Made by a program: the position numbers and the translations under genes. DNA of 15,779 nt from an uncultured Oxalobacteraceae bacterium. GTDB taxonomy: Bacteria > Pseudomonadota > Gammaproteobacteria > Burkholderiales > Burkholderiaceae. Numbering within the stretch: the stretch's first letter is position 1; every line of letters begins with the position of its first letter. Positions 7,833 to 15,378 of the stretch are shown here, in pieces. The DNA lies in contig CAMLFK010000101.1 of NCBI GenBank assembly GCA_946479255.1, forward strand, positions 1-15,779, written 5' to 3'. The notes beneath the pieces were generated by a model. It did not search any database. It saw only the letters and a program-made list of their open reading frames with translations, and was not told the DNA's origin.

Positions 7833-7836
7833 AGCA
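7821..7836. promoter_or_regulatory. 16-bp perfect palindrome over the -10 box, putative operator
   Basis: TGCTAATACATTAGCA consists of two exact 7-base half sites around the two bases AC. It covers the whole -10 element of the GH115 promoter, where a bound dimer would block RNA polymerase. The layout fits a repressor such as a LacI- or GntR-family regulator of sugar catabolism, but no such gene is in the window, so the protein is unknown. Confidence 0.6.
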
Positions 7837-7876
7837 CTCCGGCGTGGTTACTCCGCGCTTTCTCTGGATTAGTTGC

Positions 7877-10536
7877 GTGCGACTTTCTTTTCAAGTTCTC
7901 AAAGCGCTCGGCGCGGCCACGCTGCTCAGCAGTGCCTCGGCCTTCGGCCAGCCATTCCTCCTCGCCGACCAGGGCCGACTGCCGGTACTGATTCACGAGG
8001 ACCAGGTCACCATGCGCTTGGCGGCTTCGATGCTGGGGCGCGATTTGGCGGCGCTCAGCGGCTTGAAGCCTGTGACCGCGACCCGCCTGGCCGACTGCGC
8101 CAGCCGCTGTATCGTGGTGGGACCGGCCAGTTCCGCCCTGGTGCAAGAGGCGGCGCGCGCCCTCAAGGTGGACCTGTCGAAGTTGAAAGGCCGGAAGGAG
8201 CGCTACCTGCGCGTGGCCGGGCAGGCAAGTGGCGGCGAGATCCTGCTGATCGCCGGTTCGGATGCGCGCGGCGCGGTGTACGGGGTGGTCGACCTGACGC
8301 GCGAACTGGGCGTGTCGGCCTGGGAGTGGTGGGCCGACGTGCCGGTACGCCGGCCGGCAAAGCTGGAGGTCGACGGCGGCGCGCGTCTCTCCAGCGCGCC
8401 ATCGGTCGAGTTCCGCGGCATCTTCCTCAACGACGAGGACTGGGGCCTGCAGCCATGGGCGGCCAAGACCTACGACCCGGCCAAGGACATCGGCCCGGCC
8501 TCCTATGCGCGGATCTTCGAGCTGCTGTGGCGCCTGAAGGCCAACCTGATCTGGCCGGCCATGCACCCATCGACCAAGGCCTTCTACCAGGTGCCGGGCA
8601 ATGCGCAGACCGCCGCCGACTACGCCATCGTGGTGGGCACCTCGCATGCCGAGCCGATGATGCGCAATAACGTGGGCGAGTGGAAGGCCCAGGGGCGCGG
8701 CGACTTCAATTACTTCACCAACCGTGAGCAGGTTCTCGGCTATTGGCAGGAGCGCATCGACGAGAACAAGACCTTCGAGAACATGTACACGCTCGGCATG
8801 CGCGGCGTGCACGACTCGGCCATGGAAGGCGTCAAGAACCCTGAGCATGGGCGCGACACGGTCGCCGAGGTGATCGGCGTGCAGCGTGGGATGCTGGCCA
8901 GGTCGCTCGGCAAGCCTGCCGACAAGATCCCCCTGGTGCTGACGGTATACAAGGAAGTTCTGGATTATTACAACGCCGGCCTGAAGCTGCCGGATGATGT
9001 GATGCTGGCCTGGCCCGACGATAACTACGGCTACCTGCACCAATTGAGCACGCCGAAAGAGCGCGCGCGCAAGGGCGGCAGCGGCATCTACTATCACATC
9101 TCGTACTGGGGCCGGCCGCACGACTACCTGTGGCTGGGCACCACCCATCCGGCGCTGATCCGCGACCAGCTGCAGCGCACCTGGGCCAACGGCACGCGCC
9201 GCATGTGGGTGGTCAACGTGGGCGACATCAAGCCGGCCGAATACCTGATCCAGTACTTTCTCGATAGCGCCTTCGACGCCAAGGTACTGGACCAGGACCC
9301 CACCAAACACCTGGCCGACTGGGCCGCGCTGCAATTCGGCGCGGAGTATGTGCGCGAGATCGCCGCTATCAAGCAGGAGTTCTACCGCCTGGCGTGGGAG
9401 CGCCGTCCCGAATTCATGGGCTGGAACCAGAACGAGCCGACCCGGCCGGTGCGCCCGACCGACTACATCCGCACCGGCGGCGGCGCCAATCTGAACACCC
9501 GGGTTCTCAAGCTCGACCTGGCCGCCGAGTACGCGCGCCAGCACCGGCCCGCATCGAAGCTGTATGCCGAACAGGCCAAGGCAGCCCACGCGGCGCTGCT
9601 GGCCGACATGGCGGCCTATAACAAGCTTGCCAACGGCAAGTGGGCGCACATGATGGACATGGATTCGCGCGGCTTGCCGGCGTTTGCCGAGCCCCTGTAT
9701 CCGAGCTGGAACGCCTCGCCACGGCGTGGCTGCTCGGTGGTGTACCCGACGCCGTTCGCGGTCGAAGCCGACCGCATCGTCCTGCGCAGCGGCCGGCCGT
9801 CGGTGCGCAACGTGACCCTGGTCAGCTATGGCGAGCAGGCCGCCTCATGGTCGCTGCGGCCGGGCGCCAGCGGCGTGCGTATCGACCAGGCCAAGGGCGA
9901 ACTCAATGCGGTCAATGGTTTTGAAACGCGCCTTACGCTGCACTACGACGGCAGCACCACGCCGGCCGCCTCGATCGACTGCGGCGGCAAGGTGGTCAAC
10001 CTCAATCTGCGTACCGAGGGCAAGCAGGTCGCGGGAGTGGCTGGTGAACGTGAGCGCATCGTAGTGCTGCCGGGCGGCGCAGCGGCCCCCAACGCCGACT
10101 GGCAGGTCCAACCCGGCCTGGCGCGTCCGGCCAGTCGGTGCGTGCGCGCCTCGACCTGGGCTCGCGCGGCGTCAAAGCACTGGCCAAGGTGAAGCCGCTG
10201 GAGTACCGCTTTGCCACGACCACCGCGGGCGACGCACAGATCCGCTTCGTTGCGGTACCGGTGCATGCGCTGACCTCGGCCAACCGCGTGCGCATTGGCG
10301 TCAATGTGGACGACGGGCCGATCGAAGTGTTTGACTACATGACCTTCGGGCGCAGCGACGAGTGGAAGGAAAACGTGCTGACCAATACGGCGGTGCGCGG
10401 CAAGGCGCTGTCGCAGTTGAAAGCCGGCGTGCACCGTGTGCGGGTGTATGCGATGGACCCCGGCGTGGTGCTGGACCGGATCGAGGTGCTGCTGGACGGC
10501 GCGCCGCGCTATTACGGCATGCCGCCGGTCGACTAA
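7877..10536 (+). pseudogene. GH115 xylan alpha-glucuronidase, frameshifted near 10120
   Basis: GH115 enzymes release (4-O-methyl-)glucuronic acid side groups from xylan, here presumably after export: a signal peptide with core VLKALGAATLLSSASA begins at GTG 7877. An earlier GTG at 7844 is open but lies almost on the transcript start. Family blocks in order are LLIAGSDARGAVYGV, LTRELGVSAWEWWADVPV, VEFRGIFLNDEDWGLQPWA, LLWRLKANLIWPAMHP, VVGTSHAEPMMRNN, YHISYWGRPHDYLWLGTTHP and GAEYVREIAAIKQEF. After CTG at 10118-10120 the frame runs into unrelated sequence and stops at 10192. The next frame instead continues as GASGQSVRARLDLGSRGVK and the typical C-terminal VLDRIEVLL..APRYYGMPPVD to 10536. One missing G restores a protein of about 886 residues, which is a normal GH115 length. 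Either the gene is inactive or the assembly has an error. If real, the shift removes only the last domain. Long antisense frames here are shadows. Confidence 0.88.
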
Positions 10537-10545
10537 AAAAATTTT

Positions 10546-10585
10546 TCAAACTGGGTCTTGCGCGACCAGGTCTGTCCCAGTTTGA
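10546..10585. repeat. Inverted repeat, REP-like or terminator-like
   Basis: TCAAACTGGG (10546-10555) is matched exactly by CCCAGTTTGA (10576-10585) around a 20-base loop, directly after the GH115 stop. The loop holds a further small inverted GACC/GGTC pair, and the right arm reads GGTCTGTCCCAGTTT. On the plus strand no T tract follows; on the minus strand AAAAA and then seven T follow. It may be a terminator or a scattered REP-type element. Confidence 0.5.
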
Positions 10586-10608
10586 GAAATATTGGCGGAT
10601 GGAAATGG

Positions 10609-10795
10609 AGGGCGAGCCATTGCGCCAGTACGCCGCAATCACCGCGCGGGTGCAGTAGCCGAGTGAGAAAATCGCACTCGGCCTGGCGCCGTCCAGGTTG
10701 GCCACGCCGCCGAGGAAGCGGTCGACCCGGCTGCCGTGGTTGTCGCCCCAGCTCGATACCGTGCCGCGTTCCGGCAGGTAGTTGGTGGTCTTCAG
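10609..10795 (-). pseudogene. Remnant of a PL11 rhamnogalacturonan lyase
   Basis: On the minus strand about 60 codons match the N-terminal part of family PL11 rhamnogalacturonan lyases, secreted enzymes that cut the rhamnogalacturonan I backbone of pectin. The visible blocks are SSWGDNHGSRVDRFLGGVAN, LDGARPSAIF and GYCTRAVIAAYWRNG. The family consensus here is roughly GDNxGNRVDRFLAxVAYLDG, RPS and GYYTRxVxAAxDWR. Tyr to Cys in GYCTR and the loss of one codon (Asp) before WRNG show decay. No start, signal peptide or remaining 500 or more residues are present, and the match ends close to the inverted repeat at 10546-10585. The frame stays open by chance into antisense GH115 sequence. The upstream edge (about 10796) coincides with the terminator of the Arc-type gene. 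The family call is from motif memory and needs an alignment. Confidence 0.7.
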
Positions 10796-10826
10796 AAAAA
10801 AAGGCCACGTTCGCAATCACGTGGCC
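10796..10826 (-). terminator. Rho-independent terminator of the SPFH-Arc operon
   Basis: On the minus strand GGCCACGT and ACGTGGCC pair perfectly over 8 bases around an 8-base loop, followed by at least seven T. It lies about 26 bases after the stop of the Arc-type gene. It is a textbook intrinsic terminator. Confidence 0.85.
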
Positions 10827-10852
10827 CTTCTCGCTGATCCATGCGGCGGCGA

Positions 10853-11044
10853 TTATTCCTCGGCGTCGTCCGCCGCATCGGCGCCGCTTTTGATTTTGAC
10901 CCCGCGCCGCGCCAGGCTTTCACGCAGCAGGAACTCAATCTCCGCATTCACGCTGCGCAGATCGTTTGCCGCCAGCCGCTGCAGCTCGGTCCAGAGGGCC
11001 GGGTCTATCCGCAGCGGAAAGGCTTTTTTACCTGGACTTGCCAT
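10853..11044 (-). CDS. Arc-type ribbon-helix-helix DNA-binding protein
   Basis: This 63-residue protein has the fold of phage P22 Arc and the MetJ/Arc superfamily: a short strand KAFPLRID (about 7-14) that would enter the DNA major groove as a dimeric ribbon, helix A (PALWTELQRLAAND), the turn RSVNAEIEF that matches Arc's RSVNSEI almost exactly, and helix B (FLLRESLARRG). An acidic tail (ADAADDAEE) follows. It starts 14 bases after the SPFH gene stop on the same strand with only a weak ribosome site, so it is probably translated from the shared transcript. An intrinsic terminator follows. Family members are usually repressors of their own operon. The palindrome over the operon promoter at 11972-11987 is the obvious candidate site. 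An antitoxin role is possible for this fold, but no toxin is seen. Confidence 0.88.
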   Translation of the reverse strand: MASPGKKAFPLRIDPALWTELQRLAANDLRSVNAEIEFLLRESLARRGVKIKSGADAADDAEE

Positions 11045-11058
11045 TACATACCCGAAGA

Positions 11059-11946
11059 CTAGTTATACAGCGTGCCGGCGTTGATGATCGGCTGGGCATC
11101 CTTGTCGGAGCACAGCACCACCAGCAGGTTGCTGACCATGGCTGCCTTGCGCTCGGCGTCGAGTTCGACGATGTCGCGTTCGGCCAGGCCCTTGAGCGCG
11201 GCTTCCACCATGCTCACCGCGCCATGCACGATTTTAGCGCGTGCGCTGATGATGGCCTCGGCCTGCTGGCGGCGCAGCATGACCTGGGCGATTTCAGGGG
11301 CGTAGGCCAGGTGGGTCAGCTTGGCGTCCAAGGTCTCCACGCCGGCTGCGTCGAAGCGTGCCTGCAGTTCGGTCTTGAGTGCCTGCGCCACCTCGTCCAT
11401 GCCGGCGCGCAGGGTGGTTTCGCCGCCGGCCAGGTCCTCGCCTTCATCGTAGGCATACTGCGAGGCCAGGTGGCGCAGGGCGGCTTCGGCCTGCACGGCG
11501 ACGTAGCGCTCGAAGTCGTCGACTTCGAACAGCGCCTGGGCGGTATCGCGCACGCGCCACACGACGGCCGCGCTGATCTCGACCGGGTTGCCGCGCTTGT
11601 CGTTGACCTTCAAGGTAGGCGCGTTGAAGTTACGGGCCCGGACCGACAGCTTGCGTTTGACGTACAGGGGAAAGGCCCAGCGCAAGCCGTCGTTGCGGTC
11701 GGTACCGATGTACTTGCCGAACAAGGTCACGATGGCCGCTTCGTTTGGCTGCAGCATGAACAGGCCGATGCCGATGAAGATCGCGGACACGAACATCAGG
11801 CCGGAGAGGGCAAGAGCAGGCAGGCCGGTGGCGGATGTGAGCGTCAGCGCGGCGCCGATCACCAGCAGCAAGCAACTGGCCGCGGCCAGGTAGCCGTTGG
11901 TCGAAGAAAAGCCGGTTTCGCGCCGGGTATGTGCTGCTGGGGTCAT
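11059..11946 (-). CDS. SPFH/band 7 domain membrane protein
   Basis: This 295-residue protein of the stomatin-prohibitin-flotillin-HflK/C superfamily is thought, as for its family, to organise membrane microdomains or protease and quality-control complexes. Two hydrophobic segments (about 18-37 and 43-65) anchor it. The band 7 domain follows from [17 protein letters not shown], through [45 protein letters not shown] and [15 protein letters not shown] blocks, to a helical region [20 protein letters not shown]. The ATG at 11946 is preceded by GGGAG at seven bases. The open frame extends to 11973, but that part would overlap the putative operator. It is the first gene of an operon with the Arc-type regulator 14 bases downstream, an arrangement I recall from other Proteobacteria. 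Its specific role is unknown. Confidence 0.9.
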   Translation of the reverse strand: MTPAAHTRRETGFSSTNGYLAAASCLLLVIGAALTLTSATGLPALALSGLMFVSAIFIGIGLFMLQPNEAAIVTLFGKYIGTDRNDGLRWAFPLYVKRKLSVRARNFNAPTLKVNDKRGNPVEISAAVVWRVRDTAQALFEVDDFERYVAVQAEAALRHLASQYAYDEGEDLAGGETTLRAGMDEVAQALKTELQARFDAAGVETLDAKLTHLAYAPEIAQVMLRRQQAEAIISARAKIVHGAVSMVEAALKGLAERDIVELDAERKAAMVSNLLVVLCSDKDAQPIINAGTLYN

Positions 11947-11971
11947 GCTGGTCTCCCTGGTGGTTAACATC

Positions 11972-11987
11972 AAAGTGATATCACTTT
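11972..11987. promoter_or_regulatory. 16-bp perfect palindrome at the SPFH-Arc promoter, putative Arc-type operator
   Basis: AAAGTGATATCACTTT is an exact palindrome lying over the -10 box (11983-11988, minus strand) and the expected transcript start. Ribbon-helix-helix proteins bind such symmetric sites, and the second gene of this operon encodes one. Autorepression is inferred. Confidence 0.65.
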
Positions 11988-12011
11988 AGGATCACCAAAG
12001 CTTTATGTCAA
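11983..12011 (-). promoter_or_regulatory. Sigma70-type promoter of the SPFH-Arc operon
   Basis: On the minus strand TTGACA (12006-12011, consensus), a 17-base spacer and TAAAGT (11983-11988) form a strong promoter pointing into the SPFH gene, whose ATG is at 11946. Confidence 0.75.
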
Positions 12012-12062
12012 GCAAATAACTGCGATTCCTGCAAGCGGCTCAAACAGCACTCGGAACAAGCA

Positions 12063-12086
12063 AAACGGCAGCCGAAGCTGCCGTTT
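12063..12086 (-). terminator. UUCG-capped terminator of the haem protein operon
   Basis: AAACGGCAGC and GCTGCCGTTT pair perfectly over 10 bases around the stable tetraloop TTCG (minus strand), ending in a short T run (TTTTG). It lies about 41 bases after the stop of the CxxCH protein. Confidence 0.75.
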
Positions 12087-12127
12087 CATGACGTTGCGCC
12101 GTGCATCATGCGCGAATGCTGCGCCTG

Positions 12128-13444
12128 TTACCTGGACTTGGGCCTGACAGGCTTGGCGGCCGGTGCGCCGGCATGGCCCATCGCGAAACTGTAGCTGGCC
12201 GCCAGCCGCGGCGCATCCGCCAGGCCGCCGGCTTTGGACACGCCCGCATTGGTGTGGCAGCCCAGACAACTGCGTCCGGCCACTTGCATGAAGCTTTCCA
12301 GCACCGGGTTGATCTGCGTCGGCGTGCTGGGCGAGCCATTTGGCAGCGGCACCGCCTGGCCCGGCTTGCCGATGACGACCGGCGAGTTGGGCCACTGGAC
12401 ACCGAGCAATTGATAGAACTGCCATGGCCCGCCCGGCTTGAGCGTGTTCCGGACATAGGCGTTGGCATCCTGGGCCGCCTGCGGGATCCCGAACACCTGG
12501 GTCAGCTGGGTCGGCTTGGCGCTTGTCTGGTTGGGCGGGCAGGCGCTGACGGCGCAGGCCGGATTGTTGAAGGAATAGCTAGCCTGGCGCAGCCCGGCCG
12601 CCGGGGCATTGTCGACCTGGGCGAAGGTGGCCCAGAAGCCCTGGTTGAAATCTGACGACGGCATCTGGAAAATGTGCATGCCGACCAGGCCGACGGTGAC
12701 TGCGCCGGCTTGTCCCGGCAGCATGGCGCGCGCGGTATGAAAGCGCAGCGGCACGGCTGCAAGCTCCTGCGGCGTGAGCACCTTCCACGCGGCTTTGACT
12801 TCGATCGATCCTGAGGGCAACACGATGCCGCTCGCCTGGGCATACTGGCGCTGCTTGAGCGCATCGTAGAGCTGCTTGTCGTTGATGTAGCCGTAAGCGG
12901 TCTGGTTGATCGTCACCTCGTAATACACCGGCTGGCCCGCCTGGTCGTACAGCGTGCTGCCGTCGGCCTGGCGGATCTCGGAGAGGCTGGCTTCGCGGGC
13001 CGACAAGTTGCGCATGAACTTGCTGGTGCTGCTGAGCACGCGCAGTTCAGGGTGCGGCAGCCTGAGCCCGCGCGCGCGCAGCTTGGCCGAATGCGCCAGG
13101 CTGTCGTTCCACGGGCCGGGCGGTGCGCCGTTCTTCAGGAAGACTTCGTCGCTCGATTTGAAGCTTTCCCACACGGTCTGGCCCTCGCTGCCGAATGGCT
13201 GGGCGCGGTCGGGCTCACCCCTCTGGCCCGCATCGGCGGGCCAGTTCAGCGCGATGAAGGTTTGCCACATATAGCAGTCGACCGCCGCATCGCTGGCCGC
13301 GAAGTCCGGCGCGGTGATGTCCGGTGTCAGCTCCGGCTTGGGATTGAGCTCGCCGCCGCACAGCGGCGCGGCGCCGGCGGCCGAGAAGGCGCAGGCCAGG
13401 ATCGCCGCGCACAGGGTGCCGGAACGGGAAAGGGGAAATGCCAT
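12128..13444 (-). CDS. Exported protein with a single c-type haem site, function unknown
   Basis: This 438-residue protein has a Sec signal (MAFPLSRSGTLCAAILACAF, cleavage near SAAGAAP, about residue 26). Near the C-terminus CLGCH (393-397, in GRSCLGCHTNAG) is a covalent haem c attachment motif, so the mature protein should be a periplasmic or surface monohaem protein matured by the cytochrome c machinery. The Met at about 422 in SFAMGHAG could be an axial ligand, but this is a guess. The long middle part is not a cytochrome fold that I know; recognisable blocks are VDCYMWQTFIALNWP, TVWESFKSSDEVFL and HTARAMLPGQ-like sequence. The start at 13444 has GGAGG seven bases upstream and begins the signal; the frame is open earlier. 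It is the second gene after the 557-residue protein, 60 bases apart with a GC-rich hairpin between, and ends at a terminator. The haem motif is certain, the function is not. Confidence 0.78.
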   Translation of the reverse strand: MAFPLSRSGTLCAAILACAFSAAGAAPLCGGELNPKPELTPDITAPDFAASDAAVDCYMWQTFIALNWPADAGQRGEPDRAQPFGSEGQTVWESFKSSDEVFLKNGAPPGPWNDSLAHSAKLRARGLRLPHPELRVLSSTSKFMRNLSAREASLSEIRQADGSTLYDQAGQPVYYEVTINQTAYGYINDKQLYDALKQRQYAQASGIVLPSGSIEVKAAWKVLTPQELAAVPLRFHTARAMLPGQAGAVTVGLVGMHIFQMPSSDFNQGFWATFAQVDNAPAAGLRQASYSFNNPACAVSACPPNQTSAKPTQLTQVFGIPQAAQDANAYVRNTLKPGGPWQFYQLLGVQWPNSPVVIGKPGQAVPLPNGSPSTPTQINPVLESFMQVAGRSCLGCHTNAGVSKAGGLADAPRLAASYSFAMGHAGAPAAKPVRPKSR

Positions 13445-13466
13445 GTTGCCTCCTTGAAGATGATAA

Positions 13467-13498
13467 ATGGCGCGCGGGCGGGAAAGCGCGCGCGCCAT
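13467..13498 (-). other. Intercistronic GC-rich hairpin
   Basis: ATGGCGCGCG and CGCGCGCCAT pair perfectly over 10 bases around a 12-base loop, between the stop of the 557-residue gene and the ribosome site of the haem gene. No T tract follows, so it is more likely an mRNA stability or processing element, or partial attenuator, than a full terminator. Confidence 0.5.
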
Positions 13499-13504
13499 GC
13501 TTGC

Positions 13505-15178
13505 TCAGGCGCGGCCGTGGCGCGAACGTGGCCGCGCCCCTGGGGCTGCCAGCAGTGCCGGGGCAGGCGCGGGCGCCACCGCCAGCAATCCCGTGGCCGC
13601 CAGGGTGGTCGCCGGCATGCCGGGCACGCTGGCCAGGATGCTGCGCTCACCTGGCCGGGCGGCGGGATCGACCGCGATGCTGACCAGGTACACATTCATC
13701 TGCGCTTGCGGCAAGCTGGCGCTGCCGGTCACGGTGATGGTGACGCCGCCTTCCGGCACGCTGAAGACGGCGCCGCCTGGCGCGGCGTTGGTGTTGAGCT
13801 GGAGGGCGACGTTATCGGCGTGCTGGCCGGGCGCCAGCGCATAGGCCAGGGTCGGAATCGAGCCGGGCTCCTCGTTGGACACGGCTTCCTGGCTGCGGTA
13901 GGCGGCGAACACCGGGTAGCTCTGCACCGCGACGGCGGCCGGCGGCGGATCCTGGTTGTCGGTGGTGGCGCCGGTGGGGCTCTGCTGCAGATTGCTGGCA
14001 AAAGCGGTAGCCATCAAGGACATCTCGATGAAGTCGGTGATCTGCGAGGCGTACTGGATGTTGACGCCGTTGACCTGGATGTCGCTGACCGTATAGCCCT
14101 TATCCTCCGGCACGCTGAAGGTGGCGTGCAGGATGCGGTCGATATCGTTGGGATTGTTCGGGTTGGCCAGTTCGCCGCGCACCACGGTCCAGAACTGGGC
14201 CGCCGAGCTGCCGTCCGGGGTAGTGAAGCCACTGAAGTCGGGCGACTGCATGTACAGGCCGGGCGGATTGGTCAGCGTGGCGCGCGGGGTCGGCAGTGCC
14301 GCCGTGCGGTTGATCAGCTGATTGACCGTCTGGCCGATGGTCGGATCGCTGTGACGGCCAATCCGGCCGTAACGGACAAAGCACACCAGCGCGGAGGCGG
14401 AAGTCACCGGCTCGCCATTATTGGCGCGCGGCATGGTGGCCGCAGCCGCCAGGTCGTACTCCGCGCCCAGCGAGTTCGGCGAGCTGGTAAGGTGCACCGC
14501 GCCGCCCGCTTGCGCGGTGGCCACGGTACCGCTGTTCCACTTGTTGAGCGGGTTATAGGCCGGCTGGCCGGTCAGCGGATCGGTCACGACCGCGCCGCCG
14601 GCATCGCGCAGGCACAGGTCGCCCATCTGAACCGACGGGCCCACCAGCGACTGGTACAGCTGCAGCACCTTGTCGGGGCTGACCTGCCACAGGGTCAGCC
14701 AGTATTCCGGGTTCTCGCAGGTGAACATGACCTTGACGATCTTGCCGGCGTCGTTGCGCGCCACGCTCCATTCGCAGTATTCGTCCTGCCAGCCACGCGG
14801 ACCGCTCGGCCCGTAGGGCGCGGCCGGGATGGTCTCCCCGGAACACAGGTCGGTCGTGACCTGCTGCGGCACGCCCTGGTCGGCCCACTGGTGCCACTGG
14901 CTCGAAGCATCCGGGAACAGCGCTTGCAGGCGGCCCGGAAACGCATTCCACGGAATGGCTGCGGTGACGGCGTTGGCCGGGGTATCGGTGACGAGCGGAT
15001 TGTAGAACGCCGGACGCGGGCCGTAGTTGTTGCGGTCCCAGACGTCGCCGATGAGGGCTGCTTCGACCCAGCGGTTGACGTTCCCGCTCCAGGCGGCGTT
15101 CATGCGTTCCTGCATGGCCGGGTTGCCGGCGAAATCCTGCACATTGGCAGGTGGGGAAAATTGCGAGAGCAGTGCCAT
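13505..15178 (-). CDS. 557-residue protein of unknown function, paired with the haem protein
   Basis: I do not recognise the family. The start at 15178 has AGGAG seven bases upstream. No signal peptide or membrane helix is visible (N-terminus MALLSQFSPPANVQDFAGNP). The sequence is rich in Trp, Tyr and Asn in its first half, with a distinctive block DEYCEWSVARNDAGKIVKVM and FTCENPEYWLTLW at about 130-163. Cysteines occur singly (LCSGE, EYCEW, FTCEN, DLCLR, LVCFVRYG). The middle has LNKWNSGTVATAQAGGAVHL and SPNSLGAEYDLAAAATMPR. The C-terminal quarter (VPEGGVTITVTGSASLPQ and following) could be a beta-sandwich, and the tail is Ala/Pro-rich and basic. It is the first gene of a two-gene unit with the exported CxxCH protein, so a redox or oxygenase-like role is possible, but this is from context only. 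A 776-codon plus-strand frame across this region is antisense noise. Confidence 0.7.
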   Translation of the reverse strand: MALLSQFSPPANVQDFAGNPAMQERMNAAWSGNVNRWVEAALIGDVWDRNNYGPRPAFYNPLVTDTPANAVTAAIPWNAFPGRLQALFPDASSQWHQWADQGVPQQVTTDLCSGETIPAAPYGPSGPRGWQDEYCEWSVARNDAGKIVKVMFTCENPEYWLTLWQVSPDKVLQLYQSLVGPSVQMGDLCLRDAGGAVVTDPLTGQPAYNPLNKWNSGTVATAQAGGAVHLTSSPNSLGAEYDLAAAATMPRANNGEPVTSASALVCFVRYGRIGRHSDPTIGQTVNQLINRTAALPTPRATLTNPPGLYMQSPDFSGFTTPDGSSAAQFWTVVRGELANPNNPNDIDRILHATFSVPEDKGYTVSDIQVNGVNIQYASQITDFIEMSLMATAFASNLQQSPTGATTDNQDPPPAAVAVQSYPVFAAYRSQEAVSNEEPGSIPTLAYALAPGQHADNVALQLNTNAAPGGAVFSVPEGGVTITVTGSASLPQAQMNVYLVSIAVDPAARPGERSILASVPGMPATTLAATGLLAVAPAPAPALLAAPGARPRSRHGRA

Positions 15179-15378
15179 GATAATTCTCCTGAGTGGATGG
15201 GCGGGACGGCAAGGCTGAGCTGCTTGCCACAGTGTGTTGACGCCATCGTAGTCAAGCGCCTGAGCCCGGTCAGGATCAGTACGGGATCACTTGAAGTGCG
15301 CTATGCACTGTGGGTTGGAGTGAGCCGAAATGGAACTGTTACACTGCCGCCTTTGAAAATTTCCCAGGGAAACATACG

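Noticed and set aside
7823..9649. 608-codon minus-strand open frame opposite GH115
   Set aside because: Its composition is that of an antisense shadow of GC-rich coding DNA, and the plus strand carries a clear GH115 protein.
10301..10608. Continuation of the PL11 remnant frame towards 10301
   Set aside because: It runs antisense through the GH115 C-terminus and shows no PL11 similarity; it is open by chance.
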